Shown here one piece after another: positions 41,208-51,900 of a stretch of DNA of 64,000 nucleotides (positions are counted from its first letter, which is position 1; every line of letters starts with the position of its first letter). The stretch spans positions 930,001-994,000 of the forward strand of contig NZ_NKFL01000004.1 of NCBI RefSeq assembly GCF_002223055.1, read 5' to 3'. Below the pieces are notes generated by a model that had not been told where the DNA came from, ran no database searches, and saw only the letters and a program-made list of their open reading frames with translations. The position numbers and the translations under genes are program-made. Source of the stretch: Burkholderia sp. HI2500. GTDB taxonomy: Bacteria > Pseudomonadota > Gammaproteobacteria > Burkholderiales > Burkholderiaceae.

Positions 41208-42811
41208 TTCATGCGGGGCCGGAGGCGGGCGGCGCGCAAGCGCGCGGCTGCGCGTTCCTGTTCCCCGGACAGGGCGCGTTCTACGCGGGCGCGCTGCGGC
41301 AGCTCGCCCGCGAGCACCGCAGCGTGCGGCAGACGCTCGACACGATCGACGCGATCGCGAGCGAACGGCTCGGCCGGCCGCTGACCGGCGCGCTGTGGCG
41401 TGACGACGCGGGGCTCGACACGTGGCTGCGCGATGCCCCCGATTTGCTGCAGCTCGGGATCTTCGGCGCGTCGGTCGGGATGTTCGGCGTGCTGCACGCA
41501 CGCGGCGTCGTGCCCGACGTGCTGATCGGACACAGCTTCGGCGAGATCGCGGCGCTGGTGTGCGGTGGCCTGTATTCGATCGAGCAGGGTGCGCACATCG
41601 TCTGCGACCGGATTGCGTCGCTGCAGGCGGCCGCGCCGGCAGACGGGATGATGGCCGCGATTTCCGCGGGCGCCGACGCGACGCGCGAGCTGATCGATGC
41701 GAGCGCCTACACGCATGCGGTGCGCAACGTGTGCGTCGCGGTCGAAAACCATCCGTCGCAGACCGTCGTGTCGGGCCCGCGCGATGCGCTGGAATGCTTC
41801 GTCGCGGTCTGCGCGGCGCGCGGCGTGACCGCTCAGGCGATCAGGTCTCCGTATGGATTTCATCATCCGGACCTGGCCGGCGCGCGTGAACAGTTTGCCG
41901 CGCGGCTGGCCGCCTATCCGCATCGCACGCTCGCGATTCCGGTGTATTCGCCGATCCTCGGGCGCCGCTACAGCGTCGCCGACGATCCCGGTGCGCGGCT
42001 CGCGTCGCATTTCGTGCTGCCGGTTCGGTTCGCGGATGCGATTCGCGCTGCGCGCGCGGACGGCATCGGGCGCTATGTCGAATGCGGCGCGCTCAACACG
42101 CTGGCGCGCATCGTCGTGCGCATCGCGGGGCCCGGCACGGTGAGGACGTTCGGCGGCCCGTCGAACGCGACAGAGGAGTCGAGCGTCGTCACGACGATCA
42201 CCCGATATTTCCAGGAGGACAGCATCATGAAAGACGATATTCGCATCGACAACGCCGGGTCCGGTTTCGACGCGTTCTGGCATGCACGCGGACCGCACAT
42301 CGTCGACTGGCTCAAGGGCGAACTGCGTCGCGCATTCGACGCGGCGAGCGCGGCACCGGCAGGCGCCGCACCGAGCGCGACGTCGTTCGCGCCGCAGCCG
42401 GAGTCGAGCGTCGCACCTGCGCCGCGGCTGGCCGCCGTCGGCGGGCCGGCGTTGACGGCGGCGCCGGCACCGTCGGTCGCACACGAACCGTTCGCGGCGG
42501 CGGCTACCGCGGCTCGCGCTCCCGCTCCCGCGGCGGCAAGACCCGCACACGTGCCGCGCGAGCGGCTGTTCTCCGAGCTCGTCGATATCTATGCGCAGGC
42601 GATGGAGTATCCGGCCGAGGTGTTCTCCGAATCGATCGAACTCGAGGCCGAACTCGGCATCGACTCGGTCAAGCAGACCGAGATCATCCAGCGCATCACG
42701 GCGCGCTACGCGCTGCCGCCGCTGCCCGCGAATTTCCGCAGCGGCGATTTCAAGGCGATGGGGCAGATCGTCGATTTCGTCTACGAGAACCAGGGGAAGG
42801 CAGCCGCCTGA
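41189..42811 (+). CDS. Acyltransferase-acyl carrier protein fusion (AT-ACP, 540 aa)
   Basis: The ATG at 41189 has GGAG nine bases upstream, inside the tolC-like gene. Residues 15-320 are a malonyl-type acyltransferase: FLFPGQGAFY, nucleophile Ser116 in LIGHSFGEIA, and a His-containing YGFHHPDLAG. After a linker, residues 460-530 are an acyl carrier protein with Ser493 in ELGIDSVKQTE, the pattern seen in PUFA-synthase ACPs, where phosphopantetheine attaches. An internal AGGAGG-ATG (42213-42229) would also give a free ACP from Met347. It supplies extender units and the carrier to the synthase at 42886. Confidence 0.88.
   Translation: MERRELIHAGPEAGGAQARGCAFLFPGQGAFYAGALRQLAREHRSVRQTLDTIDAIASERLGRPLTGALWRDDAGLDTWLRDAPDLLQLGIFGASVGMFGVLHARGVVPDVLIGHSFGEIAALVCGGLYSIEQGAHIVCDRIASLQAAAPADGMMAAISAGADATRELIDASAYTHAVRNVCVAVENHPSQTVVSGPRDALECFVAVCAARGVTAQAIRSPYGFHHPDLAGAREQFAARLAAYPHRTLAIPVYSPILGRRYSVADDPGARLASHFVLPVRFADAIRAARADGIGRYVECGALNTLARIVVRIAGPGTVRTFGGPSNATEESSVVTTITRYFQEDSIMKDDIRIDNAGSGFDAFWHARGPHIVDWLKGELRRAFDAASAAPAGAAPSATSFAPQPESSVAPAPRLAAVGGPALTAAPAPSVAHEPFAAAATAARAPAPAAARPAHVPRERLFSELVDIYAQAMEYPAEVFSESIELEAELGIDSVKQTEIIQRITARYALPPLPANFRSGDFKAMGQIVDFVYENQGKAAA
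42227..42811 (+). other. Possible internal start: stand-alone ACP (194 aa) from the AT-ACP gene
   Basis: AGGAGG at 42213-42218 lies eight bases before an in-frame ATG at 42227 (Met347 of the fusion). From there the product is MKDDIRIDNAGSGFDAFW, a linker and the ACP. This is a better ribosome site than the gene's own start. It either marks a recent fusion of two genes or a second product made in the same frame. Confidence 0.5.
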
Positions 42812-42885
42812 CGGCGGCGGACCGAAACGGTGATCGGCAGGGGGGCCCTGCCCGAAATGACACATTCTCGATAGGCAGGCGATCC

Positions 42886-45800
42886 ATGTCGAATACCAGC
42901 ATGCGCGGCAAGCTCGTTCTCGTGACGGGTGGTGCGAAAAACGTGGGCAAGGCGATCTGCAGGCGGTTCGCCGAGCAGGGCGCGCACGTGATCCTGAATT
43001 TCTTCCACTCGCTCGACGCGTCGAAGGAGACCGCGGAGGAACTGCGCGCGCTCGGCGCGACGGTCGACGTGATCCGCGCGTCGGTCGCGCAGCAGGCGCA
43101 GGTCGACCGGATGTTCGACGAGATCGAACGGCGCTACGGCCGCCTGGACGTGCTCGTCAACAACGCGGCGTCCGGCGCGCTGCTCGGCGTCGACGAGATC
43201 GGCGCCGAGCATTTCGATCGCGCGCTCGATACCAACCTGAAAGGCGCGTTCTGGTGTGCGCGACGTGCCGCGGCGTTGATGGCGCGCTCGGGCGGCGGCG
43301 CGATCGTCAACGTGTCGTCGGTGGGGGCGACGCTCGTGCCGGCGAACTATCTCGTCGTCGGCACCGCGAAGGCGGCGCTCGAGTCGCTCACGCGCTATCT
43401 CGCGGTCGAGTACGCGGGCCGTGACATACGCGTGAACGGCGCATCGTCCACGCTGATCGACGGCGACGTCGCCGCGCAGTTTCCGGACCCGGAGAACACC
43501 AAGCGCTCGAGCATCGCGGCGACGCCGCTCAAGCGGCTCGCGCGCGCGGAAGACCTCGCGGATCTCGTCGTGTTTCTCGCGTCGGACGCGGCGCGCTGGA
43601 TCACCGGGCAGGTGGTCGTCGCGGACGGCGGGCTGTCGCTGTGCAGCGAGGGATTGTCGCCGCGCGCGGAATGGGCGACGGCGGCGCCGGCTGCGCATGC
43701 GGGCGACGATACGGTTGCCGCGGCCGCGCAGACGGCACACGCACCGGCCGCACGGGCCGATCACGCCCCCGCCGGCGACGACAGCGACGACAGCGACGAC
43801 AGCGAGGATAGCGACGACATCGCCGTGGTCGGCATGGGCGTCGCGCTGCCCGGCGCGAGCGATCCGGAAGCATTCTGGCGCGCGCTGCTGGACGGCCCCG
43901 AGCTGTTCGGCAACGTGCCGCCGGATCGCTGGGATTACCGCTCGTTCTACTCGCCCGATACGTCGGCGGAGGACAAGAGCTATCAGTCGCGCTCGGTGTT
44001 CATCGAGCGGTTCGAGCCGTGCCCGACGGTGCGCGCGGAGCTCGACGCCGGCACCGCGCCGCGAGAGCTGACGACGCTGTGGCTGCGCCACGCGCTGTGC
44101 CAGTCGCTTGTCGGCGTGACGCTGCGCGACGCCGATCGCGTCGCGTTCCTCGTCGGCTATACGGCCGACGGCAGCCAGCATCTCGAAGAGGGCATGGTGC
44201 TGGCCGCTGCCCGCGAGCGCCTGAACGCGGTGCTGATCGACGCGGGCGTCGATGCGGCCGAGCGCGCGCGTCGCGTGGCCGCGATCGATGCGGTGCTGAG
44301 CGCGCGCTATGCGCGCGGCGCCGGCGAGCTCGCCTCGTTCTTCCCGCACCGCGTCGGCCTGAACGCGATGAAGGGCGTGCTGCCGGACGACGCGCAAACC
44401 ATGATGGTCGATACCGCCTGTTCGTCGTCGCTGTATTCGATCGATCTCGGGATCAAGGCGTTGCTGCTCGGCCAGCAGGACGTGGTCGCGTGCGGCGGTG
44501 CATTCGCGCTCGCGCCGCGCGGCTCGATCCTGTTCTCGAAGCTGCACGGGTTGTCGCGCAGCGGCGAGGTGCGGCCGCTCGATCGCAACTGCGACGGCGT
44601 GCTGTTCGCGGACGGCGCGGGCGTCGTGATCCTGAAGCGCGTCAAGCGCGCGCGCGCGGACGGCGACCGCATTCTCGGCGTGCTCAAATCGTTCGGCTCG
44701 TCGTCGGACGGCAAGGGCAAGGCGATCTATGCGCCGAATTCGGCCGGCCAGCGCATCGCGATCGACCGCGCGTACGCGCGCACCGCGACGGTGCCCGCCG
44801 ACGTCGACTGGGTCGTTGCGCACGCAACCGGTACGCCGGCCGGCGATCTCGCCGAATTCCAGAGCCTGCGGGATGCGATCCGGCGCGACCGGCCGGTGCA
44901 GCTGACGTCGAACAAGTCGCTGGTCGGGCATACGGGCTGGGCGGCCGGCGTCGTGTCGGTGATCCAGGTGCTGCTCGGCTTGCGGCATCAGATGATCCCG
45001 CCGCAGCATCGCTTCAGCGAACCGCCGCCGGAGTTCGACCTCGGCGGCACCAGCCTGCGGATTCCGGTCGCGCCGGTACCGTGGCCGGCGCGGCGCGAAT
45101 CGGCGCGCGTCGCCGCGGTGTCCGGGTTCGGCTTCGGCGGGACGAACGGGCACCTGATCGTGTCGGAATACCGCGAGGATCTGCCGGCCGGCGCGGCGAG
45201 CGGCCGCTTCAAGCGCGAGCCGCTCGCGATCGTCGGATGGTCGGCGAAGTTTCCCGGCCTCGACGACGACGCGCAGGTCGCAGCCTGGCTGCGCGGCGAA
45301 GGCCGCGCGCCCGACGCGAGCTTCGGGGTCGGCTATCCGCTGCCGAGCTTCGCGCGCGTGAAGATGCCGCCGGCCGTGCTGCGCGCGCTCGACCGCTGCC
45401 AGCTGATGGCGCTCGATGCCGCACACGACCTGCGCGAACGCCTCGGCCCGTTCTGGCGCGAGCACGCGGACACGATCGGGCTCGTGATGGGGCACATGGG
45501 GCCCACGCGCAACGCGGCGCTCTACGCGAGCCGCTGCTATCTCGACGACATCGCGACCGCGGTGCTCGACGCGACGCGGCCGGACGAGCGCGCGGCGACC
45601 GAACGGCTCCTGAACGGCCTGCGCGAGGCGACGAAGCAGCTCGTCGCGCCGACGACCGAGAATTCGTTCCCGGGGATGATGCCGAACGTGATTCCGGCGC
45701 GCGTCGCGAATTATCACGACCTGCACGGGATGAACATGACGGTCGACGCGGGGCATGCGTCGACGCTGGCCGCATTCGAGGCGGCCGAGCGCTTTCTGTG

Positions 45801-48800
45801 CAGCGGCGAACTCGACATGGCGATCGTCGGCGGGATCAACGGCAACTCGGCGGAAGAGGTGCGCCCGGCGTTCGACCTGCCGCTCGCGGAAGGCATCGTG
45901 CTGTTCGCGGTGACGACCGTGCGGCGGGCGCAGGCCGAAGGGCTGCCGGTGCTCGCGGTGGTCGGCGGCGGCGACGCGCGGGCGGCCGTCGAACCGGCCG
46001 CGCCGCGCGACGCAATGGGCCGCGCGGTCACCTATGCGGGCGCCGACTCGGCGATCGACGTGCTGCGCGCGGTCGTCGCGCGTGAGGCCGGCACGACGCT
46101 CACGCGCGACAGCGGCCGCGATCGTGCGCGCTATGCGCTGCACGTCGCCTGCGACTGCGCGGGCACGCAAGCGGCCGCGTCAGGCGAGGCGCATGGCGCG
46201 GCGACGCATGAGCTGTCTGCCCACCGGGCGGCGCCAGCCGCCGCTTCGATCGCGCCGGCCAACCCGTGCGCCGCACCCATTTCCCCCGGCGCTTTGCTGC
46301 ACGGCACGCTGCGCCGGACCGGCGTCGCGGCCGACGGCGAGCCGCTCGGCGTCGCGCGTTACCGGATCGAATGGCGCGACGCGCCGTGGCGGCCCGCGGG
46401 GCAGTCGACGCCGTTCATCACGCCGCGCTGCGTGATCGTGACCGACATGCCGGAAGTCCTGGCCGCGCAGGCCGAGCCGGGGCCCGGTTGCGTGGTGCTG
46501 TCGACGCGGCCGTTCGCCGCCCGCAGGCCGGGCTGGCACTGGATCGAGCGGATCGACGCGGCGGCGCTCGACACGCTGCCCGACGACATCGGCCACGTGC
46601 GCGTGCTGACGTCGCTCGACGCCGGCGCGCTCGCACCGGACGCCGCCGCGCCGGCCGCACCCGCGCGGCTCGCATTGCACGACCTCGCGTTTCTCGCGAT
46701 CAAGCGTTGCCACGACGCACTCGAGCGCGACGGCACGTTCGTCGCGTTGCTGCTCGACGCGCTCGTGGGCGACGTGCCGCATCCGGACGCCGGCCTGTTC
46801 ACGGGCCTCGTGAAGGCGCTTGCGATCGAGATGCCGAAAGCCCGCCCGGTCGCGGTGCTTACCGATGCACGCACGCTGCCCGATGCGTTGCGCGATGCCG
46901 AGCGCGAGAGCGGTGCACGGCACTGGCTGCCGGTCGTCGCATTGGGCGCGGGGCGGCGCCGCACGCCGCGTGTGATCGAGGAGGCAGGCGAGTTGCGTGC
47001 CGACGAGCGGCTGTCGCTTGGCCAGGACTCGGTCGTCGTCGCGATCGGCGGGGCGCGCGGGATCACCGGCGAGCTGATGAAGACGCTCGCCGCGCACGTG
47101 CGCCCGACGCTGTACCTGATCGGCAGCAGCGCGCTCGACGTGGTCGATGCGGCGTGGCTCGAGATGGACGACGAAGCGTTCGCGAAGAGTCGCCCCGATT
47201 ACATTCGCCAGCAGAAGGCGCTGCATCCGGAACGGCCGTTGCCGGAAATCATCCGCGCATTCGAACGGCGTGCCGACGCGCGCACGGCGTGCATCAACAT
47301 CGAAGCGATGCGCGCGTTCAGCGGCGCGCATCGTGTGACCTACGTGCGCGCCGACGTGCTGGACCCGGACAGCGTGAAGACGGCCATCGACGCGATCCTC
47401 GCACGCGAGCCGCGCGTCGACCTGCTGGTCAACGCGGCCGGGCTGAACCGTTCGGCGTCGGTGCGCGTGAAGTCGCTCGACGACTTCGTCGCGGTGCGCG
47501 ACATCAAGGTGCGCGGCTACTGGAACCTGCGCCGTGCGTTCGGCGCGCGGCAGCCGCGGCTGTGGTGCAACTTCGGGTCGTTCATCGGCCTGACGGGCCA
47601 GGCCGGCGAAACCGACTACGCGTCGGGCAACGACTTCCTGAACACGCAGGCGTCGTATCACCGCACGGCGCTCGGCCACGACGAATTCACGATCGGCTGG
47701 ACGCTGTGGCGCTCGGTCGGGCTCGGCTCGAATCCGGTCACGCGCGCGTTCCTGGAGAAGAGCGGGTTGTTCACGAGCATGCGCACCGCGGAAGGGCAGC
47801 ATCACTTCATGCGCGAGCTCGGGCTCGGCGAGCGCGCGGCGATGTCCGTCCATCTCGGCGATGCCGAGCGACGCGCGATCGAAACGCATCTGCCCGGTTA
47901 CTTCGAAACCGACGAACCGGCGCCGGCCGCGGCGTGCGCGCCCGATTTCTATCTCGGCCGCGAGCTCGCGCGCAGCGCCGACAGCGTGACGTTCGAGCGC
48001 GTGTTCGATCTCGAGCGCGACGCGTACCTGCAGCATCACGTCGTCAACGGCTTCCCGACGCTGCCCGGCACGTTCGTGCCCGAAGTGGCTGCCGAAGCCG
48101 CGCTGCGGCTCGTGCCGGGCCTCAAGGTGGTCGGTTTCGCGGACGCGACCTTCCTGCACTTCCTGCGTGTCTACGATGCGAAGCGGCCGAGCGTGAAGCG
48201 CATCCATGCGCGGATCGTGTCGCGCGACGCCGACGCCGTGCTGGTGCACGTGCGGATTGCCGGCGACGTGCTGGCGCCGGGCGGCCAGGTACTCGTGCGC
48301 GACAAGCCGCACTTCGAGATCACCGTGCGTCTCGCCGAGACCTACCCGCCGGCGCCGGTGTGGAGCGAACCGGCGGTCGGCACGTTCACGCCCGTCGCCG
48401 ATCCGTATCACTTCGACGCGGCGCCGGTACGGCTGACCGGCATGTTCGTGTCGACGACCGACACCGGCATGAGCGAAACGGGCAAGCATGCGCGTTTCCG
48501 TCTGAACGTACCGGACGGCGATCCGGTGTTCTCGCGTTTCGTGGTGCCGAGCATCCTGCTCGACGGGCTCGCGCGCGTGGCGGCGCTCGATCATGTCGCG
48601 GGCGACTACATCCCGCTCGCGGCGCCGATGTCGATCGGCCGCATCGATCTGTACGAAGCCGGCAACGACTGCGAGCTGTCGGCCCGCCACGCGTCGATCG
48701 CGCTGCGCGTGACGCCGCGCGCGTTCGCGCTCGAGGGGCCGGCAAGCAGCGGCAACCGGTTCGTCGCGGTGCGCCCGGACGGCAGGGTCCTGATGCAGAT

Positions 48801-48921
48801 GCGCGACGTGACGGGCATCGTGATCGGCTACGTGCATCGCGTGACGGGCGCGTTCGCCGCGCGTGGCGAAGTCGACGCGCAACGCGCGGCGCAGGCGGCT
48901 GCCGAACAGGTGTCCGCATGA
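42886..48921 (+). CDS. Iterative PUFA-synthase-like multienzyme: FabL-like ER, KS, CLF-like KS, KR, DH (2011 aa)
   Basis: Residues 1-255 are a FabL-like enoyl reductase with Tyr155 and Lys162 in Y-x6-K spacing and NNAASGALLG. A linker at 297-311 is built of Asp/Ser repeats. Residues 311-770 are a ketosynthase with Cys512, His646 and His682 (DTACSSSLYS, VAHATGTPAGD, SLVGHTGW). A second KS fold follows at 775-1090 with His957 in place of Cys (VDAGHAST), so it is a chain-length-factor-like domain. A ketoreductase (about 1380-1660) has GGARGITGEL, Tyr1578 and Asn1582. A hot-dog dehydratase (1690-2000) has HVVNGFPTLP with His1718. No AT or ACP is present; those are on the preceding gene. The product is a reduced or partly unsaturated acyl chain. 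Confidence 0.88.
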   Translation: MSNTSMRGKLVLVTGGAKNVGKAICRRFAEQGAHVILNFFHSLDASKETAEELRALGATVDVIRASVAQQAQVDRMFDEIERRYGRLDVLVNNAASGALLGVDEIGAEHFDRALDTNLKGAFWCARRAAALMARSGGGAIVNVSSVGATLVPANYLVVGTAKAALESLTRYLAVEYAGRDIRVNGASSTLIDGDVAAQFPDPENTKRSSIAATPLKRLARAEDLADLVVFLASDAARWITGQVVVADGGLSLCSEGLSPRAEWATAAPAAHAGDDTVAAAAQTAHAPAARADHAPAGDDSDDSDDSEDSDDIAVVGMGVALPGASDPEAFWRALLDGPELFGNVPPDRWDYRSFYSPDTSAEDKSYQSRSVFIERFEPCPTVRAELDAGTAPRELTTLWLRHALCQSLVGVTLRDADRVAFLVGYTADGSQHLEEGMVLAAARERLNAVLIDAGVDAAERARRVAAIDAVLSARYARGAGELASFFPHRVGLNAMKGVLPDDAQTMMVDTACSSSLYSIDLGIKALLLGQQDVVACGGAFALAPRGSILFSKLHGLSRSGEVRPLDRNCDGVLFADGAGVVILKRVKRARADGDRILGVLKSFGSSSDGKGKAIYAPNSAGQRIAIDRAYARTATVPADVDWVVAHATGTPAGDLAEFQSLRDAIRRDRPVQLTSNKSLVGHTGWAAGVVSVIQVLLGLRHQMIPPQHRFSEPPPEFDLGGTSLRIPVAPVPWPARRESARVAAVSGFGFGGTNGHLIVSEYREDLPAGAASGRFKREPLAIVGWSAKFPGLDDDAQVAAWLRGEGRAPDASFGVGYPLPSFARVKMPPAVLRALDRCQLMALDAAHDLRERLGPFWREHADTIGLVMGHMGPTRNAALYASRCYLDDIATAVLDATRPDERAATERLLNGLREATKQLVAPTTENSFPGMMPNVIPARVANYHDLHGMNMTVDAGHASTLAAFEAAERFLCSGELDMAIVGGINGNSAEEVRPAFDLPLAEGIVLFAVTTVRRAQAEGLPVLAVVGGGDARAAVEPAAPRDAMGRAVTYAGADSAIDVLRAVVAREAGTTLTRDSGRDRARYALHVACDCAGTQAAASGEAHGAATHELSAHRAAPAAASIAPANPCAAPISPGALLHGTLRRTGVAADGEPLGVARYRIEWRDAPWRPAGQSTPFITPRCVIVTDMPEVLAAQAEPGPGCVVLSTRPFAARRPGWHWIERIDAAALDTLPDDIGHVRVLTSLDAGALAPDAAAPAAPARLALHDLAFLAIKRCHDALERDGTFVALLLDALVGDVPHPDAGLFTGLVKALAIEMPKARPVAVLTDARTLPDALRDAERESGARHWLPVVALGAGRRRTPRVIEEAGELRADERLSLGQDSVVVAIGGARGITGELMKTLAAHVRPTLYLIGSSALDVVDAAWLEMDDEAFAKSRPDYIRQQKALHPERPLPEIIRAFERRADARTACINIEAMRAFSGAHRVTYVRADVLDPDSVKTAIDAILAREPRVDLLVNAAGLNRSASVRVKSLDDFVAVRDIKVRGYWNLRRAFGARQPRLWCNFGSFIGLTGQAGETDYASGNDFLNTQASYHRTALGHDEFTIGWTLWRSVGLGSNPVTRAFLEKSGLFTSMRTAEGQHHFMRELGLGERAAMSVHLGDAERRAIETHLPGYFETDEPAPAAACAPDFYLGRELARSADSVTFERVFDLERDAYLQHHVVNGFPTLPGTFVPEVAAEAALRLVPGLKVVGFADATFLHFLRVYDAKRPSVKRIHARIVSRDADAVLVHVRIAGDVLAPGGQVLVRDKPHFEITVRLAETYPPAPVWSEPAVGTFTPVADPYHFDAAPVRLTGMFVSTTDTGMSETGKHARFRLNVPDGDPVFSRFVVPSILLDGLARVAALDHVAGDYIPLAAPMSIGRIDLYEAGNDCELSARHASIALRVTPRAFALEGPASSGNRFVAVRPDGRVLMQMRDVTGIVIGYVHRVTGAFAARGEVDAQRAAQAAAEQVSA

Positions 48922-51900
48922 GCACGAAGCGTCTCGCGCCCGGCCCGCGCGGCAGCGTCGTGATGGGCAATCTGGCGCAATACAAGCGCAATCCCGTCAC
49001 GATGCTGCTGAAGCTGCAGCAGCAGTACGGCGACGTCGCCCGCAACCGCCTCGGGCCGTTCCTCACGCATGCGCTCGCGCATCCGGACGGCGTCCAGCAC
49101 GTGCTGCAGGACAATCACCGCAACTACGTGCGCGGCCGCTTCTACGACAACTTCAAGATGTTCTTCGGCGACGGGCTGCTGACGACCGACGGCGAATTCT
49201 GGCGGCGTCACCGGCGCGTCGTGCAGCCGCTCTTTCACCGCAAGCAGGTGGACGCGCACACGGCCGCGGTCGGCGACGCGGCGCTCGCGCTCGTCGAGCG
49301 CTGGTCGCAGCGGCCCGCGCATGCGTCGTTCGACGTCGTCGAGGAGATGATGCACGTGAGCCTGCGCATGCTCGGGCTGATGCTGTTCAACGCGGACATC
49401 TCGCGGCACGCGGACGAGGTCGGGCCGGCCGTGCGCTTCGGCATCGAGGCGATGATGCCGCAGGGCAACCTGAACGATTTCGTGCCGCGCTGGATGCCGA
49501 CGCCGTTCAATCGCCGGATCGCGCACGCGCGCCGCGGCATCGACACGATCGTCGACGCGATCGTCGCCGGGCATCGCGCGGGGCGCAGCGAGCCGAGCGA
49601 CGTGATTTCGCTGCTGCTCGCCGCGCGCGACCCCGACACGGGCGCGCCGCTGACCGAGCGGGAGGTGCACGACGAGGTGATGACGGTGTTTCTCGCCGGC
49701 CACGAAACCACCGGCAGCGGCATGGCGTGGGGGCTCCATGCGCTCGCGCAGCATCCGCACGTGCTGCGCCGGTTGCGCGAGGAGCTCGACGCGGTGCTCG
49801 GCGGGCGCGCGCCCGACGCGGGCGACCTCGAGCGCCTGCCGTATCTGGTGCAGACCGTCGACGAGATCCTGCGCCTGTATCCGCCGATCTGGGGCTTCAC
49901 GCGCGATCTGGTCGACGACGACGAAATCGGCGGCTATCACGTGCCGGCCGGCTCGTCGGTGTTCATGTCGCCGTACGTCACGCATCGTCATCCGGCGCTG
50001 TGGGCCAACCCCGACGCATTCGATCCGGAGAACTTCGGATCGCACGCGCCGGCGCGGCACAAGTATGCGTATTTCCCGTTCGGCGGCGGCATGCGCAAGT
50101 GCATCGGCTATCAGACCGCGCTGCTGCAGATGCGCGTGCTGATCGCGGTCGTCGCGCAGCACGTCGACCTGAGCGCGGTGCCGGGGCATTCGCTGGAGAC
50201 CGGTGCGACGATCTCGCTGCGTCCGCGCGACGGAATCCGAATGATCGCGAAGCCGCGCTCGCGCGGACGGGTGCCGACGCAGCAAACGGTACGCGACGCG
50301 AGTGTGCCGGCCGGGCGCACAGCTGCGTGTCCGTTCACGGGCACGCCAGCGCGACACGCGCAAGCGGGCGCGCCCGAGTCGTCGTGGCAGGGGCCCGCTG
50401 CGGCGCAACCGGCGAGCGCGGCATCACCCACGCGCACGCCGACACCCGAGCAGCCCGCCGGCCCGACGCTGGCTCCGGACGTGCTGGCCTTTTTGCAGCG
50501 CGACTTGACGACGTACGACGCACGGCAGCGTACCGACGCAGCGCCGACACACCGCTTCACGTGGCGGCCGGTCGAGATCGAGCCGTTGCCAGACGTGCCG
50601 GCGGTCGAACTGAGCGGCAAGCGGATCGCGATCGTCAACGGTCTCGGCCGCACGGTCGAGCGTGTGGTCGCGGCGCTGCTGCGCGCGTGCGCGAAGCCGA
50701 GCGTGTTCGCGCCGGCCGACGGCGTCGATCCGGCGAGCGCCGCGATCACGTTCGTCGCGCAGTCGGAGCCGTTCGACGGTATCGTCGATCTCGGCGTCGA
50801 GGCGCCGTTCTCGCTCGACGGACGCGACCAGTGGGAGGCGCCGTTGCGCCGCACGGTCGCGTTGCTGCAGGCGTGCTACGGCGACTGGGCGCAGGAGGAA
50901 TCGACGTCGCGGCTGTTTTATCTCGCGCTCACGTGGCAGGACGGGCTGATGGGCTACGGCGACGACACGCTCGTGCAGCCGCTCGGCGGCTTGTGGGCCG
51001 GGCTCGCGAAGACGCTGCCGCAGGAATTGCCGAACTGCAACGTGCGCGTGCTCGACATCGCGCCCGACGAGACGGGGCGCGTCGACGGATTGATCGTGCG
51101 CGAACTTTACCGCTGGGGGCGCTTCGAGGTCGGCCATCGCGGCGGGCGCCGCCATACGCTCGTCGCGAGCCGCGACGATCTGCCGGCGCACGCGGCGCCC
51201 GACTGGGGGCCGGGCGACGTCGTGCTGTTCTCGGGCGGCGCACGCGGGATCGGGTTCCTGGCCGCCTGCGAGATCGCGAAACGTCACCGCTGCACGGTGA
51301 TCGTCACCGGCCGCGACGCGTTGCCGGCCGGCGACGAGCCGTGGCTCGCGCTCGACGCCGCCGGCTTCAAGCGTTACGGGCTCGACCTGCTGCGCCAGGC
51401 GACGCCGGAGCGGCCGCCGAAGGCGATCCGGCACACGTTGCGGCAGCTCGAACGGCGTCGCGAACTGAAGGCGTCGCTCGACGCGGTGGCCGCGCTCGGC
51501 CTGCCGGTGCACTACCGCGTATGCGACGTGACCGATGCAGCCGCGGTGCGCGCGCTGTGCGACGAATGCGGCGATCGGCTGCGCGGCGTGATCCACAACG
51601 CGGGCATCGACCTGCCGGTGCGGTTGCCGCGCAAGCGCGCCGACGAATTCCTCGGCACCGTGCGCGTGAAAGTGCTCGGCTTCATGAATCTTTACGCGGC
51701 GGTGCGCGAGCGGTCGCGCGTCGACTGCTTCGTCAACGTCGGCTCGCTGACCGGCCGCTGGGGCGGCATGACGGGCGAGACCGACTATGCGGCGGCGAAC
51801 GAGGCGCTTGCGCGGCTCGGCTGGTGGGCGCGACGCGACGCCGGCAAGCGCAGCGTGAAGACGCTCGTGTGGCCGACGTGGAACGGTGTCGGGATGATCA

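Noticed and set aside
42886..43650. First domain of the synthase as a FabG-type ketoreductase
   Set aside because: The Tyr-Lys spacing is Y-x6-K and NNAASG and YLAVEY match FabL enoyl reductase; FabG has Y-x3-K. An assay is still needed.
42781..46170. 1129-residue minus-strand frame opposite the synthase
   Set aside because: Composition is that of antisense (Arg, Ala, Asp, His) with no recognisable domain, while the plus-strand frame has intact active sites.
46266..48917. Upstream extension of the P450-KR frame
   Set aside because: It overlaps the KR and DH parts of the synthase in another frame and is Arg-rich; P450 sequence begins at 48918 with an ATGA overlap.
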